Below, one piece after another: positions 16,438 to 25,228 of a stretch of DNA of 64,000 nt; position 1 is the stretch's first letter, and each line of letters begins with the position of its first letter. A model generated the notes under the pieces. That model ran no database searches. It was not told the origin of the DNA and was given only the letters and a program-made list of their open reading frames with translations. The DNA is taken from assembly GCF_008923365.1 (NCBI RefSeq), contig NZ_WBMR01000007.1:1-64000 (forward strand), read 5' to 3'. A program made the translations under genes and the position numbers. Source of the stretch: Actinomadura montaniterrae (GTDB lineage Bacteria > Actinomycetota > Actinomycetes > Streptosporangiales > Streptosporangiaceae).

Positions 16438-17958
16438 TCATGGGGATGGCTTCAGCAATCGCCTGGGGCTGCTCCTTCGGCCGGGCTGGGCCGGTGTGGG
16501 GTCGGGGAATCTCCAGGAGACCAGGGCCAGCGCGGTGACCGCGATCGCCATGGCGAGCGCGATGTACACGGCCACCGACAGCGAGCTCGTGACGTCGAAT
16601 CCCATTTCTCGCATCTGCGCGTGCGTCGTGGCGCCGGTATGCGTGCTCAGCCACACCAGATCCGCTTTGCGGATCATGAAAGTGGTGATCGACGCTACGG
16701 CGAGAGCTCCCGGGACGGCCGCCCAGACGGCGGAGATCCGCCGGGCGAACTCCTCGTTGATCGCGATGCAGAGCGCCGTTACGGCCATGACGGCGGTGAG
16801 GATGCCCCAGATCGTGCGTACTCCAGCGATCGGGTCGTCATGGACGGTGTTGCTCAACAGGAGGCCGGTCTGGACGATGTGGCCCCACGGCAGCGCCGTC
16901 AGGAGACCGAGGAGCACGGCCGCGAGCGCCATCGATCGCGTGACCTTCCCGCGAGTGATCCGCAGCGGCTTCCGTTCGAGCGGACGGATCGGCCGCGTCG
17001 GGGCGCCGGCGGGAGGCGCCTCGTTCGGTGGGCCGTGCTGGTCGCGTGATTGCGGGTCCGGACTCGTCGGCGAGGGCGAGGGCGAGGGCGAGGGCGAGGG
17101 CGAGGGCGAGGCCGCGCGAGCGCCCTCGTCCAGCAGGGTCAGCGCGGCCCCGGCCGACGCGTGCCCGCCGAGGAGCCCCAGCAGGACCTCGCGAGCGGTC
17201 GGCCGGTCGGCGGCGTCTTTGGCGAGGCACGCGGAGACGAGGTCGCGCAGCGGGCCGGTGATCCCGCGCAGCTCCGGCTCCTCGTTGAGGATGCGGTGCA
17301 TGACCGTGGGGATCGAGTCCAGGCCGAACGGCGCGGCCCCGCTGGCGGCATAGGCGACGGTGCATGCCCACGCGAAGATGTCGGCGGCGGGGCCGATGGC
17401 GCCGCCGGCGATCTGCTCGGGTGCCATGTAGGCCGGAGTGCCGATGATCGCGCTGGACGGGGTGCCGGTGGCGTCGAGGGCGCGGGCGATGCCGAAGTCG
17501 ATGACGCGTGGTCCGTCGGCGCCCATGATGACGTTGTTCGGCTTGAAGTCGCGGTGCACGATCCCGGCTTCATGGATCGCGGCGAGCGCGGTCACCGTGG
17601 CGATCGCGATCCGATCCAGCGCCGGACCGTGGGACGGGCCCGCGGTGGCGATCGCCTCGGCGAGCGAGGGACCGTCGACGAACTCGCTCACGATGTAGGG
17701 CTGATCTCCCTCGAGGTCCGCGTCGAGCACCCGGGCGGTGCAGAACGGTGCGACCCGCTGGGCGTGGGAGAGTTCGGCGGCGAACCGGGAGCGGGCCTTG
17801 GCGTCCCCGCCGAACCTGGCGTGCAGGACCTTGACCGCGACGGGCGAGCCGTCGGGGGCCTCGCCCCGGTACACCGAACCCTGGCCGCCCTCACCCAGCA
17901 GCCCGGTCAGCCGGTAGACGCCGATCTGCCCCCGGTCGCCCGCACGAAGCTCACGCAT
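16438..17958 (-). CDS. Membrane Ser/Thr protein kinase with (Ser-Pro)n linker and four-helix C-terminus
   Basis: 506 residues. The kinase domain (about 12-265) has GEGGQGSVY (22-30), catalytic Lys43 in VAVKV, HRDFKPNN (Asp137, Asn142), DFG (154-156) and APE near 180. After it come a Ser-Pro repeat linker, a basic Pro-rich segment and about four membrane helices. Most actinobacterial PknB-type kinases have a single helix and an extracellular sensor domain; this one ends in a compact polytopic domain, so it may sense something within the membrane. The start is set by GGGAGA 4 bases before the ATG. No target gene is adjacent. Confidence 0.9.
   Translation of the reverse strand: MRELRAGDRGQIGVYRLTGLLGEGGQGSVYRGEAPDGSPVAVKVLHARFGGDAKARSRFAAELSHAQRVAPFCTARVLDADLEGDQPYIVSEFVDGPSLAEAIATAGPSHGPALDRIAIATVTALAAIHEAGIVHRDFKPNNVIMGADGPRVIDFGIARALDATGTPSSAIIGTPAYMAPEQIAGGAIGPAADIFAWACTVAYAASGAAPFGLDSIPTVMHRILNEEPELRGITGPLRDLVSACLAKDAADRPTAREVLLGLLGGHASAGAALTLLDEGARAASPSPSPSPSPSPSPTSPDPQSRDQHGPPNEAPPAGAPTRPIRPLERKPLRITRGKVTRSMALAAVLLGLLTALPWGHIVQTGLLLSNTVHDDPIAGVRTIWGILTAVMAVTALCIAINEEFARRISAVWAAVPGALAVASITTFMIRKADLVWLSTHTGATTHAQMREMGFDVTSSLSVAVYIALAMAIAVTALALVSWRFPDPTPAQPGRRSSPRRLLKPSP
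17072..17113. repeat. Hexanucleotide tandem repeat (GAGGGC)n in the kinase gene
   Basis: Six perfect GAGGGC units and one variant unit, encoding alternating Ser-Pro on the minus strand. Copy-number change keeps the reading frame, so it would lengthen or shorten the linker and not switch the gene off. Confidence 0.9.
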
Positions 17959-18199
17959 GGACTCTCCCAAAGAGGATTCGTAGCAAAATGCACGGTACAG
18001 GAGAGTTTCGAGAATGGGGTCAGAGAAGACGTGCCATTGGTGGCGAGCCACAGAGACGCGGGTAATGCTCGAACGGCATTGCGTTATCGCAGCGCGCGTT
18101 TCAGGAGCACGTCGAGGGCAAACGATGTGTGCCGGTTGCTCCGCGGCCGCAAACTCGGCCCGGCCCGCATGGCTCGATCGGCAACGGTCCGCTGGGCGC

Positions 18200-18229
18200 A
18201 GGCCCGGAACCGGGTTCGGTTCCGGGCCT
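18200..18229. terminator. Hairpin terminator downstream of the amidase operon
   Basis: AGGCCCGGAACC and GGTTCCGGGCCT form a perfect 12-bp stem with a 6-base loop, 20 bases past the amidase stop. It separates the amidase operon from the kinase gene. The rest of the 17959-18249 gap is the kinase upstream region with no other clear element. Confidence 0.75.
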
Positions 18230-18249
18230 TGTCCTTCGGGGGGCTTCGT

Positions 18250-19815
18250 TCAGGCGCTCTGTCGGGCGGCGGTGACGGCGTCGAGCCGCGGTCGTGCGGC
18301 CATGGACCTCAGCTTGGACTGGGGCGGGTCGGCGGGGCGGCGCCAGTGCCAGTCCGTGACGGCCTGGTAGGCCGCCACCACTTCCAGCAGCCGGTCCTCC
18401 TCGTACGGGCCGCCACCGAGGATCGTGCCGACAGGTACCCCGGAATCGAATCCGATCGGGAAGCCGATCTCGGGTAGCCCGAGGATGTCGAAGGGGACCG
18501 GGCCGGTCTGCAGGAGGACGTCGCAGTCGTTCAGCAGCCCGTCGAGGACCTGGTGGAGCAGATGGGTCTTGGCGCGCTGCCCGGTGATCCATTCGTCGCC
18601 GGACAGCATCAGTCCGCCGAGCCAGCTCAGGACCGAGACTCCGAACAGCTTGAGGTCCTTCTGCAGCCAGGGCCGGAACGGCTCGGTCCGCTCGGACAGG
18701 CGCACGTCGTTGAACGCCCCCGTCAGCAGGGACCAGTCGTCGGGGTAGGAGACCTGGACGACCCGTGCACCGGGGATCGCCTCCAGGGCGGCGAGGAAAT
18801 TCCTGCGCAGCGCGAGCACCGGCGCGCTCACTCCGGTCAGGTAGTCCGGGGGGACGCCGATGCGCGTGGTGCGCCGCAGTCGGACCTTGCCCTTGGCGCG
18901 CACGGGTGTGGCCGCACGGACGAGGTCGGGCACCGCGGGCAGGCCGAGGGTTCGCACGTCGTGGGGGTCGGGCCCGGCGAGCACCGTCATCATGATCGCG
19001 GCGTCCAGGGCGTCGCGCGCGAGTGGTCCACTGTGGTCGCGGGTGAACGACAGGGGGATGACGCCGTAGATCGAGGTGCGGCCCATGGTCGGCTTGAGCC
19101 CGGTCAGGTTCTGCTGGTTCGACGGCAGCACGATGCTGCCGCCGGTCTGCGTGCCGATTGACGAGGTGGCCATCCGCGCGGCCACGGCGCAGGCAGGGCC
19201 GGTCGAGGAGCCGCCGGGATCGACCGAGGGGTCGGTGGGCGTCCAGGCGTTGACGGTCGTGATCCGGCCGTCGGGGGTCGTCGCCCGGGTGGTGGCCAGC
19301 GGCCCCATCTGCCCCTTGCCGATGACGATCCCGCCGGCGTTCTTCAGCCGGGCGACACCCGTCGCGTCGTAGCCGGGAACGAACTGGTCGAAGATGAACG
19401 AGTTCGCGGTCGTCCGGACCCCGGCGGTGAAGTAGTTGTCCTTGATGCACAGGGGGATGCCGGAAAGCGGGCCGCCGCGCTGCCGATCGGCTCGCTTCGC
19501 AGCGGCGAGCGCCTGCTCCCCGGTCACAGTGACGAACGCCTGGTAGGTGCCGTCGAACGCGGTGATGCGGTCCAGGTGCGCTTGGACGAGCCGCACCGCG
19601 CTGATCTTGCGGTGGCGGAGCAGCGTGGCCGCCTCCGCCAGGGTCGCCTCCGTGGGATCGGCCGCCGCCTCCGGACGTACCGGGACGTCGGGGATCGTCA
19701 GCCGGCGGGTGGTGGCCAGGGCCGGTGTCGTGCCGGGCGCGGTCGCCAGGGCCGCGGCGGCGGTCACCGCGCCCGAGCGCGCCAGGAACAGCCGGCGGGA
19801 GACCGAGCGGCTCAT
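18250..19815 (-). CDS. Tat-exported amidase-signature enzyme
   Basis: 521 residues. The N-terminus SRRLFLARSG with a hydrophobic stretch ending near ALAT is a Tat-type signal, so the enzyme probably acts outside the membrane. The amidase-signature Lys is in CIKDNYF, the glycine/serine-rich loop reads DPGGSSTGPA, and the nucleophilic Ser lies in TGGSIVLPS (usually TGGSIRxPA). These give the Ser-cisSer-Lys triad. It hydrolyses amides of unknown identity. It overlaps the small upstream gene (ATGA), suggesting a two-gene unit, with a hairpin terminator after it. Confidence 0.88.
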   Translation of the reverse strand: MSRSVSRRLFLARSGAVTAAAALATAPGTTPALATTRRLTIPDVPVRPEAAADPTEATLAEAATLLRHRKISAVRLVQAHLDRITAFDGTYQAFVTVTGEQALAAAKRADRQRGGPLSGIPLCIKDNYFTAGVRTTANSFIFDQFVPGYDATGVARLKNAGGIVIGKGQMGPLATTRATTPDGRITTVNAWTPTDPSVDPGGSSTGPACAVAARMATSSIGTQTGGSIVLPSNQQNLTGLKPTMGRTSIYGVIPLSFTRDHSGPLARDALDAAIMMTVLAGPDPHDVRTLGLPAVPDLVRAATPVRAKGKVRLRRTTRIGVPPDYLTGVSAPVLALRRNFLAALEAIPGARVVQVSYPDDWSLLTGAFNDVRLSERTEPFRPWLQKDLKLFGVSVLSWLGGLMLSGDEWITGQRAKTHLLHQVLDGLLNDCDVLLQTGPVPFDILGLPEIGFPIGFDSGVPVGTILGGGPYEEDRLLEVVAAYQAVTDWHWRRPADPPQSKLRSMAARPRLDAVTAARQSA

Positions 19816-20126
19816 CGGGTCGCCGTCCAGGCCGTGGTGATCGAGGGGTACTCCAGTGGCGGATCGGCCTGCTGCGACAGCGCGGCGGAGTCCGGGCCGT
19901 CCGCCGGCGGACGCCAGCCGCCGATCGCGGCGGGCCGTCCGCCGGGCCGCGCGCCGCCGCTCTTCGCGCCGGCCATGAACGTTCGCAGGTACTCCATGGC
20001 CTGCGCGCGCGACGGCGCGCCGGTCGTGGGATCGGGCGACTCGGGAAGCTGGTTCAGATCGACCCCCGCCAGCGCCAGCCGCGCCGTGATGAAGGCGTCG
20101 AGATCGTCATCCGACGGTAGGCCCAT
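19812..20126 (-). CDS. Conserved small hypothetical, amidase partner
   Basis: 104 residues, acidic N-terminus (GLPSDDDLDAFITARLALAGVDL), a central helix-like MEYLRTFM and a Gly/Pro-rich C-terminal half. No signal peptide or membrane helix. I do not recognise a family. Its stop overlaps the amidase ATG by 4 bases, so the two are translationally coupled. An accessory or inhibitor role for the exported amidase is a guess. The ATG has a GGAGGA 6 bases upstream. Confidence 0.65.
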   Translation of the reverse strand: MGLPSDDDLDAFITARLALAGVDLNQLPESPDPTTGAPSRAQAMEYLRTFMAGAKSGGARPGGRPAAIGGWRPPADGPDSAALSQQADPPLEYPSITTAWTATR

Positions 20127-20251
20127 CGGTCCTCCTCCGCTTGTAGATCATGAGCGGTGAGGAAATCGGATGACCGTTTCCGGCATATTTCGCCAGTGTC
20201 GTAACCAGGTAACGCCTGCGTTCCGCCGCGCTGCCGGCATCCCGTGTCCGT

Positions 20252-20959
20252 TCAGACGGCGAGGAGGTTCTTGACCTCGTCGGTGTGCAGGTCGGCGGCC
20301 GTTCCGGAATGCCGGACCGCGCCGCCGTCGAGGATCACGAAGGCGTCGGCCAGGCGGAGGGCCAGGTCGAAGTACTGCTCGACGAGCAGGACCGCGAGCC
20401 CGCGGTCCCGGTGGAGTCCCTCGATGGCCTCCTCGATCTCGCGGATGATCGACGGCTGGACGCCCTCGGTCGGCTCGTCGAGGATGAGGAGGCGCGGCCG
20501 GGTCACCAGGGCGCGGGCGATCGCGAGTTGCTGCTGCTGCCCGCCCGACAGGAAACCGGCCCGGCGTTTCAGCAGCCCGGTCAGCCGCGGGAAGACCTCC
20601 AGGGCGTCATCGACGGCGGTCCGGTCGGTCCGCCCTGTGGCCTCCAAGGTCACCTGGAGGTTCTCCCAGACGGTGAGCTGCGGGAACGTCTCGTGCCCTT
20701 GCGGCACGTAGCCCATGCCCGAGCGGACGCGCTGGAAGGTGCGCGCCCGTGTCACGTCGGTGCCGTCGAAGGTGACCGTGCCGGCCGTCGGGGGCAGGAG
20801 GCCCATGATCGAGTTGAGCAGGGTGGTCTTCCCGACCCCGTTGCGTCCCATGACGGTGACGAGTTCGCCCGGACGTACCGTCAGGTCCACCCCGAACAGC
20901 ACCTGCGACCTTCCGTACGCGGCCTGCAGCCCGCTGACCTCGAGCATCACCTCGGCCAT
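20252..20959 (-). CDS. urtE: Urea ABC transporter ATPase UrtE
   Basis: 235 residues with Walker A GRNGVGKTT, signature LSGGQQQQLAIARAL and Walker B LLILDEPTEGVQPSII. The latter is the EPTEGxQPSII form found in UrtE and branched-chain-type ATPases. It is the last gene of a urtABCDE set following ureABCFGD, which fixes the assignment as one of the two ATPases driving high-affinity urea uptake. GGAGAG lies 5 bases before the ATG. The 20127-20251 gap after it shows no strong terminator hairpin. Confidence 0.93.
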   Translation of the reverse strand: MAEVMLEVSGLQAAYGRSQVLFGVDLTVRPGELVTVMGRNGVGKTTLLNSIMGLLPPTAGTVTFDGTDVTRARTFQRVRSGMGYVPQGHETFPQLTVWENLQVTLEATGRTDRTAVDDALEVFPRLTGLLKRRAGFLSGGQQQQLAIARALVTRPRLLILDEPTEGVQPSIIREIEEAIEGLHRDRGLAVLLVEQYFDLALRLADAFVILDGGAVRHSGTAADLHTDEVKNLLAV

Positions 20960-21024
20960 GCCGTCTCTCCGTTCATGCTGAGGCCGTCGCCCGCTCCCTG
21001 GAGCGGCACCCGCTCCTCGCTCAT
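20947..21024 (-). CDS. Possible 25-codon coupling peptide between urtD and urtE
   Basis: An ATG overlaps the urtD stop (ATGA) and reads MSEERVPLQGAGDG and on to a stop 10 bases inside urtE. It would carry ribosomes from urtD into urtE across the 61-base gap. No family is recognised and it may not be a functional product. Confidence 0.25.
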   Translation of the reverse strand: MSEERVPLQGAGDGLSMNGETAWPR

Positions 21025-21818
21025 GGCGTCTTCTCTTCTCTCGGGCGGCCGAGATAGACCTCCTGGACGCGGGCGTCGGCCTGGACGGCGGCGACGTCCC
21101 CTTCCATGAGCACGCTTCCCTCGTGCAGGACGGTCACCTGAGACGCGTACCGCCGGAGGAACTCCATGTCGTGCTCGACGACGATGACCGTGTGGTCCTT
21201 CGCGATCTCGACGAGCAGCTCGCCCGTCCGGTCGCGTTCGGTGCGGCTCATGCCCGCCACGGGTTCGTCGAGCAGGAGCAACCGGGGCCGCTGCGCGATC
21301 AGCATGCCGATCTCCAGCCACTGCCGCTGGCCGTGCGACAGCACCCCGGCGGGCCGGTCCGCGAAGCCGGCCAGCCCGGTCCGCTCCAGCGCGGTCGCGA
21401 CGGCCTCGGACGTGCCGCGCCGCTGCCGGAGCAGCGCGGGCAGCGGGCGGCGGAAGCAGGCGGCGAGGTCGATGTTCTCGGCCACCGTGAGCTCCTCGAA
21501 GACCACGGAGGTCTGGAACGTCCGCCCGATTCCGAGCCGCACGATCCGGTGCTCCCGCCGTCCCAGCAGGGAGGTGCCGGCGAAGCCCACCGATCCGCTC
21601 GCCGGCCGGGTCAGGCCGGTGATGACGTCGATCAGCGTGGTCTTCCCGGCCCCGTTGGGCCCGATCAGGAAGCGGAGCTCGCCCTGCCGCACGGTGAGGT
21701 CGACGCCGGTGAGGGCGCGGAACCCGCCGAAGACGACCTCCAGCCCGCGGATCTCCAGCAGCGCGGGGGCCTCCGATGCGGGCGCCGCCGCGGAGGCGGG
21801 AGGGGAGGGAGAAGTCAT
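21021..21818 (-). CDS. urtD: Urea ABC transporter ATPase UrtD
   Basis: 265 residues. Walker A GPNGAGKTT, signature LSHGQRQWLEIGMLI and Walker B LLLLDEPVAGMSRTE are visible. The LSHGQ signature with EPVAGM is the typical UrtD pattern. An Ala/Pro-rich N-terminal extension of about 20 residues precedes the domain. It pairs with UrtE on the permeases UrtB and UrtC. The ATG overlaps the urtC stop (ATGA). Confidence 0.94.
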   Translation of the reverse strand: MTSPSPPASAAAPASEAPALLEIRGLEVVFGGFRALTGVDLTVRQGELRFLIGPNGAGKTTLIDVITGLTRPASGSVGFAGTSLLGRREHRIVRLGIGRTFQTSVVFEELTVAENIDLAACFRRPLPALLRQRRGTSEAVATALERTGLAGFADRPAGVLSHGQRQWLEIGMLIAQRPRLLLLDEPVAGMSRTERDRTGELLVEIAKDHTVIVVEHDMEFLRRYASQVTVLHEGSVLMEGDVAAVQADARVQEVYLGRPREEKTP

Positions 21819-22924
21819 GGAGCGGCCACCTCCTTCTGTCCGTGCGTGGGCCCCGCCGGTTCCGGGACGGAGGACGGACCGCGGCCCGTCCGGCGCCGTC
21901 CGATCGCCTCGGCGGCCCAGCGGGCGGCACCGGCGACGCCGCCGGGGGCCACCATGATGACCAGGATGAACATCAGGCCCTGCAGGTAGACCCAGCCGCT
22001 CGGGTACTGCTCGCTGAAGGTGGTGTGCGCCCAGTTGAGCAGGACTCCGCCGAGGGCCGCCCCGGCCAGCGAGAACCGTCCGCCGATGGCGACCGCGACG
22101 ACGAGTTCGATGGACGGGACGACGCCGAGCAGCGAGGGCGAGATGATGCCGACGACCGGCACGTACAGGGCGCCGGCGATGCCCGCCATGGCCGCGGAGA
22201 CGGCGAAGGCCACGGTCTTGACGGTGGCGGGGTTGTAGCCGAGGAACCGGACCCGGTCCTCGCCGTCGCGCACCGCGACCAGCAGCCGGCCGAAGCGGCT
22301 CTTCATCAGCTGGCGGGCCAGGAGGTACAGGGCGCCGAGCACGACGGCCACCACGAAGTAGAAGATCCGTTTGGCGCCGTCGGTCTCCGGGTCCCGGCCG
22401 AAGACGTCGTAGAAGTGGGTGAGCCCGTTGGTGCCGCCGGTGAGGCCCTGCTGGCCGACGAGCCAGATCGTGAAGGCGGCCGCCAGCGCCTGGCTGAGGA
22501 TGGCGAAGTAGGCGCCGCGCACGCGCTGGCGGAACACCAGGAGTCCGAGCAGCGCGGCCGCGGCGGCGGGCACGACCACCGCGGCGGCGATGGCGAACAC
22601 GGGACTGGTGAAGGGCTTCCACAGCAGCGGCAGCCGCTCGACGCCGCTCCAGACCATGAAGTCGGGGAGGTTGCCGGGGCCGGCGTCGTGGAGTTTGAGG
22701 TACATCGCCATCGAGTAGCCGCCGAGCCCGAAGAACACGCCCTGCCCGAGGGTGAGCATGCCGCCCTGGCCCCAGGCGAGCCCGATGCCGAGCGCGGCGA
22801 TCGCGAAGCACAGGTACTTGGCGAGCAGGCCCAGCCGGAACGGGTCCAGGACGGCCGGCGCGACCACGAGGACCAGCAGCGCGACGGCGGTGAAGAGCGC
22901 GGGTCCGCGCATCCGGGCGGTCAT
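21815..22924 (-). CDS. urtC: Urea ABC transporter permease UrtC
   Basis: 369 residues, about ten membrane helices, of the branched-chain/urea permease family. The segment GMLTLGQGVFFGLGGYSMAMYLKL near residues 55-78 and the coupling loop ESxxR-like VRDGEDRVRFLGYNPATVKTVAFAVSA are family hallmarks. Length and a long insert around residues 85-115 match UrtC and not UrtB. It overlaps urtB by 4 bases (ATGA). Confidence 0.93.
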   Translation of the reverse strand: MTARMRGPALFTAVALLVLVVAPAVLDPFRLGLLAKYLCFAIAALGIGLAWGQGGMLTLGQGVFFGLGGYSMAMYLKLHDAGPGNLPDFMVWSGVERLPLLWKPFTSPVFAIAAAVVVPAAAAALLGLLVFRQRVRGAYFAILSQALAAAFTIWLVGQQGLTGGTNGLTHFYDVFGRDPETDGAKRIFYFVVAVVLGALYLLARQLMKSRFGRLLVAVRDGEDRVRFLGYNPATVKTVAFAVSAAMAGIAGALYVPVVGIISPSLLGVVPSIELVVAVAIGGRFSLAGAALGGVLLNWAHTTFSEQYPSGWVYLQGLMFILVIMVAPGGVAGAARWAAEAIGRRRTGRGPSSVPEPAGPTHGQKEVAAP

Positions 22925-23799
22925 GTCAGCGCCCGGCTGCGCAGGACGAACAGGCCCTGCGGGCGTGCCTGCAGGAACACCACGATCGCCGCGAAGCCGA
23001 TCACCTTGGCCAGGCTGGCGTCGGTCCAGAACTCGGCGTAGGAGTCCAGCAGGCCGAGGGCCAGGGCGGCGATGACCGCGCCGCGGAGCCGGCCGAGGCC
23101 GCCGGCGACCACGACCAGGAAGGCGTCGACGATGTAGTAGGTGCCGAGGTTCGGGCCGATCGGGCCGATCAGCGTCAGCGCGACGCCCGCGACTCCGGCG
23201 AGGCCGGACCCGATGAAGAAGGTGAGCTGGTCGACCCGTCCGGTGTCGATGCCGCTGCACGCGGCGAGCTGGCGGTTCTGCATCACCGAGCGCATCCGCC
23301 GGCCCTGCCGCGTCCGGTTCTGGTACGCCCAGATCGCGAGCGCCGAGACCGCGGCGAGGACGATGATGAACAGCCGGGTGTAGGGCAGCTGCGACCCGAA
23401 CATCCGGACGCCGCCGTCCAGCCAGCCGGGGGCGCGCACCTGGACGTTGGGCGCGCCGAAGATGTCGCGCGCGAGCTGCTGGAGGACGAGGCTGACCCCC
23501 CAGGTGAGCAGCAGCGTGTCGAGCGGCCGGCCGTAGAAGCGGCGGACGGCCGCCCGCTCCAGGACCAGGCCCATCGCGCCGGCGACGGCGAACGCGACCG
23601 GGAGCGCCGCCAGGACCGCCTCTCGTCCGGTCCAGTCCTGCAGGACGTACGCCGTGTAGGCGCCCGCCATCATGAACTCGCCGTGGGCCATGTTGATCAC
23701 GCCCATCTGGCCGAAGGTGAAGGTCAGGCCGAGGGCCACCAGCATCAGGACGGCTGCGATGCTGAGGCCGATCGGCAACTGGCTGAGCAGGGCTTCCAT
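22921..23799 (-). CDS. urtB: Urea ABC transporter permease UrtB
   Basis: 292 residues with about eight helices. TFGQMGVINMAHGEFMMAGAY is the LivH/UrtB N-terminal signature. RMRSVMQNRQLAACSGIDTGRVDQLTFFIGSGLAGVAG is the coupling region, and the QNRxLAxxxGI form is typical of UrtB. It forms the inner-membrane channel with UrtC. It is separated from urtA by a hairpin at 23841-23879, so its transcript level is probably lower than that of urtA. Confidence 0.94.
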   Translation of the reverse strand: MEALLSQLPIGLSIAAVLMLVALGLTFTFGQMGVINMAHGEFMMAGAYTAYVLQDWTGREAVLAALPVAFAVAGAMGLVLERAAVRRFYGRPLDTLLLTWGVSLVLQQLARDIFGAPNVQVRAPGWLDGGVRMFGSQLPYTRLFIIVLAAVSALAIWAYQNRTRQGRRMRSVMQNRQLAACSGIDTGRVDQLTFFIGSGLAGVAGVALTLIGPIGPNLGTYYIVDAFLVVVAGGLGRLRGAVIAALALGLLDSYAEFWTDASLAKVIGFAAIVVFLQARPQGLFVLRSRALT

Positions 23800-23840
23800 G
23801 CGACTCCTCGGTGCCCGTGGTCGGCGGGTCCGCCGGGCAG

Positions 23841-23879
23841 CGCCGTCATCGGGCCGGCCGGGGCCGCCCGATGACGGCG
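23841..23879. terminator. Intra-operon hairpin (attenuator) between urtA and urtB
   Basis: CGCCGTCATCGGG (23841-23853) and CCCGATGACGGCG (23867-23879) form a perfect 13-bp stem with a GC-rich 13-base loop, just after the urtA stop. Such hairpins after binding-protein genes usually stop part of transcription or protect the upstream message, giving excess binding protein over permease. Confidence 0.75.
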
Positions 23880-23889
23880 GCGGGACGGG

Positions 23890-25113
23890 TCAGGACAGGC
23901 CGGCGGCCCACGGGTAGCTCTTGAGGTAGGGGTCCGGTGCGATCGGCTTGCCGGAGTCCCACACCTCCTTGATCGTGCCGTCGGGCTGGATCACGCCGAT
24001 GCGGGCGGTCTTGTACATGTGGTGGTTGGCGCCGTCGATCGTCACCTTGCCTTCCGGCAGGTCGAGGGAGATGCCGCCCGCGGCCTTCTTCACCGCCTCG
24101 ACCTCGGTCGTCCCGGCCTTCTGGACGGCCGCCGCCCACAGCTTGACGGCGTTGTAGCCCGCCTCCATCGGGTCGGAGGTCACCTTGTCCGCGCCGTACT
24201 TGGCCCTGAACGCCTTCACGAACGTCTCGTTGGTCTTGCCCGGGGTCGTCATGTAGTAGTTCCAGGCGACGAGCTGGCCCGCGACGTTGTCCACGCCGAT
24301 GCCCTTGACCTCCTCCTCGGCGATGCTCACCGACATCACCGGGAGGGAGGACGCCGTCGCGCCGGCGCTCTTGAGCTGCTTGAAGAACGCGACGTTGCTG
24401 TCTCCGTTGAGGGTGTTGAACACCGCGTCCGGCTTCGCCTGCATGACCTTGTTGACGAGCGTGCTGTACTCCGTCGCTCCCAGCGGTGTGTACTCCTCAC
24501 CGAGAATGGTCATGCCATTGGCTTTGGCGTAGGCTTTGATCTCCTTGTTCGCGGTGCGCGGGAAGACGTAGTCGCTGCCGACGAGGAATATCTTCTTCTT
24601 GCCCTTCTCCTTGAGGTAGTCCAGGGCGGGCACGATCTGCTGGTTGGTAGTCGCGCCGGTGTAATAGATGTAGGGCGAGCTTTCCAGGCCCTCGTATTGC
24701 ACCGGATACCACAGCAGTGCCTTGTTGCGTTCGAAGACGGGCAGCATCGCCTTGCGGCTGGCCGACGTCCAGCCGCCGAAGACGGTCGCGACCTTGTCCT
24801 TGCGGATGAGCTTCTGGGCCTTCTCGGCGAAGGTGGGCCAGTCGGAGGCGCCGTCCTCGACGACCGGCTGGAGCTTCTTGCCGAGCACTCCGCCGGCGGC
24901 GTTGATCTCGTCGATCGCCATCAACTCGGAATTCTTGACGGTGACCTCGCTGATGGCCATGGTCCCGCTCAGCGAGTGCAGGACACCGACCTTGATGGTG
25001 TTCCCGCTCGCCGCCGCCGTTCCGCCCGAGGATTCCGAATCGCCGCAGGCGGCGAGGGACAGCAGCGTCGCGGCGGCCAGGGAGGCCAATACCGGCAGAG
25101 ATTTCCTGAGCAC
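23890..25113 (-). CDS. urtA: Urea ABC transporter substrate-binding lipoprotein UrtA
   Basis: 407 residues from a GTG with AAGGAG 7 bases upstream. The lipoprotein signal ends LSLAAC. The mature protein has the UrtA-specific features [15 protein letters not shown], the ligand segment [24 protein letters not shown], and [18 protein letters not shown]. It captures urea outside the membrane for UrtBCDE. It lies 115 bases after ureD on the same strand. That gap has a small CTCAC/GTGAG palindrome but no clear promoter. Confidence 0.95.
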   Translation of the reverse strand: MLRKSLPVLASLAAATLLSLAACGDSESSGGTAAASGNTIKVGVLHSLSGTMAISEVTVKNSELMAIDEINAAGGVLGKKLQPVVEDGASDWPTFAEKAQKLIRKDKVATVFGGWTSASRKAMLPVFERNKALLWYPVQYEGLESSPYIYYTGATTNQQIVPALDYLKEKGKKKIFLVGSDYVFPRTANKEIKAYAKANGMTILGEEYTPLGATEYSTLVNKVMQAKPDAVFNTLNGDSNVAFFKQLKSAGATASSLPVMSVSIAEEEVKGIGVDNVAGQLVAWNYYMTTPGKTNETFVKAFRAKYGADKVTSDPMEAGYNAVKLWAAAVQKAGTTEVEAVKKAAGGISLDLPEGKVTIDGANHHMYKTARIGVIQPDGTIKEVWDSGKPIAPDPYLKSYPWAAGLS

Positions 25114-25228
25114 GTACCACTCCTTGCGGACAGGCCCCGAAACCGGTGGGCGGATCGCTCACCGTGTGAGTCGGGTTAATGCAAGCCGCGAGCTGTGTCC
25201 TCGGTAATTCTGCTCTGTATCCGATGCG

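Noticed and set aside
17072-17113. Tandem hexamers as a possible CRISPR array or other repeat array
   Set aside because: Units are 6 bases with no spacers and encode an in-frame Ser-Pro linker.
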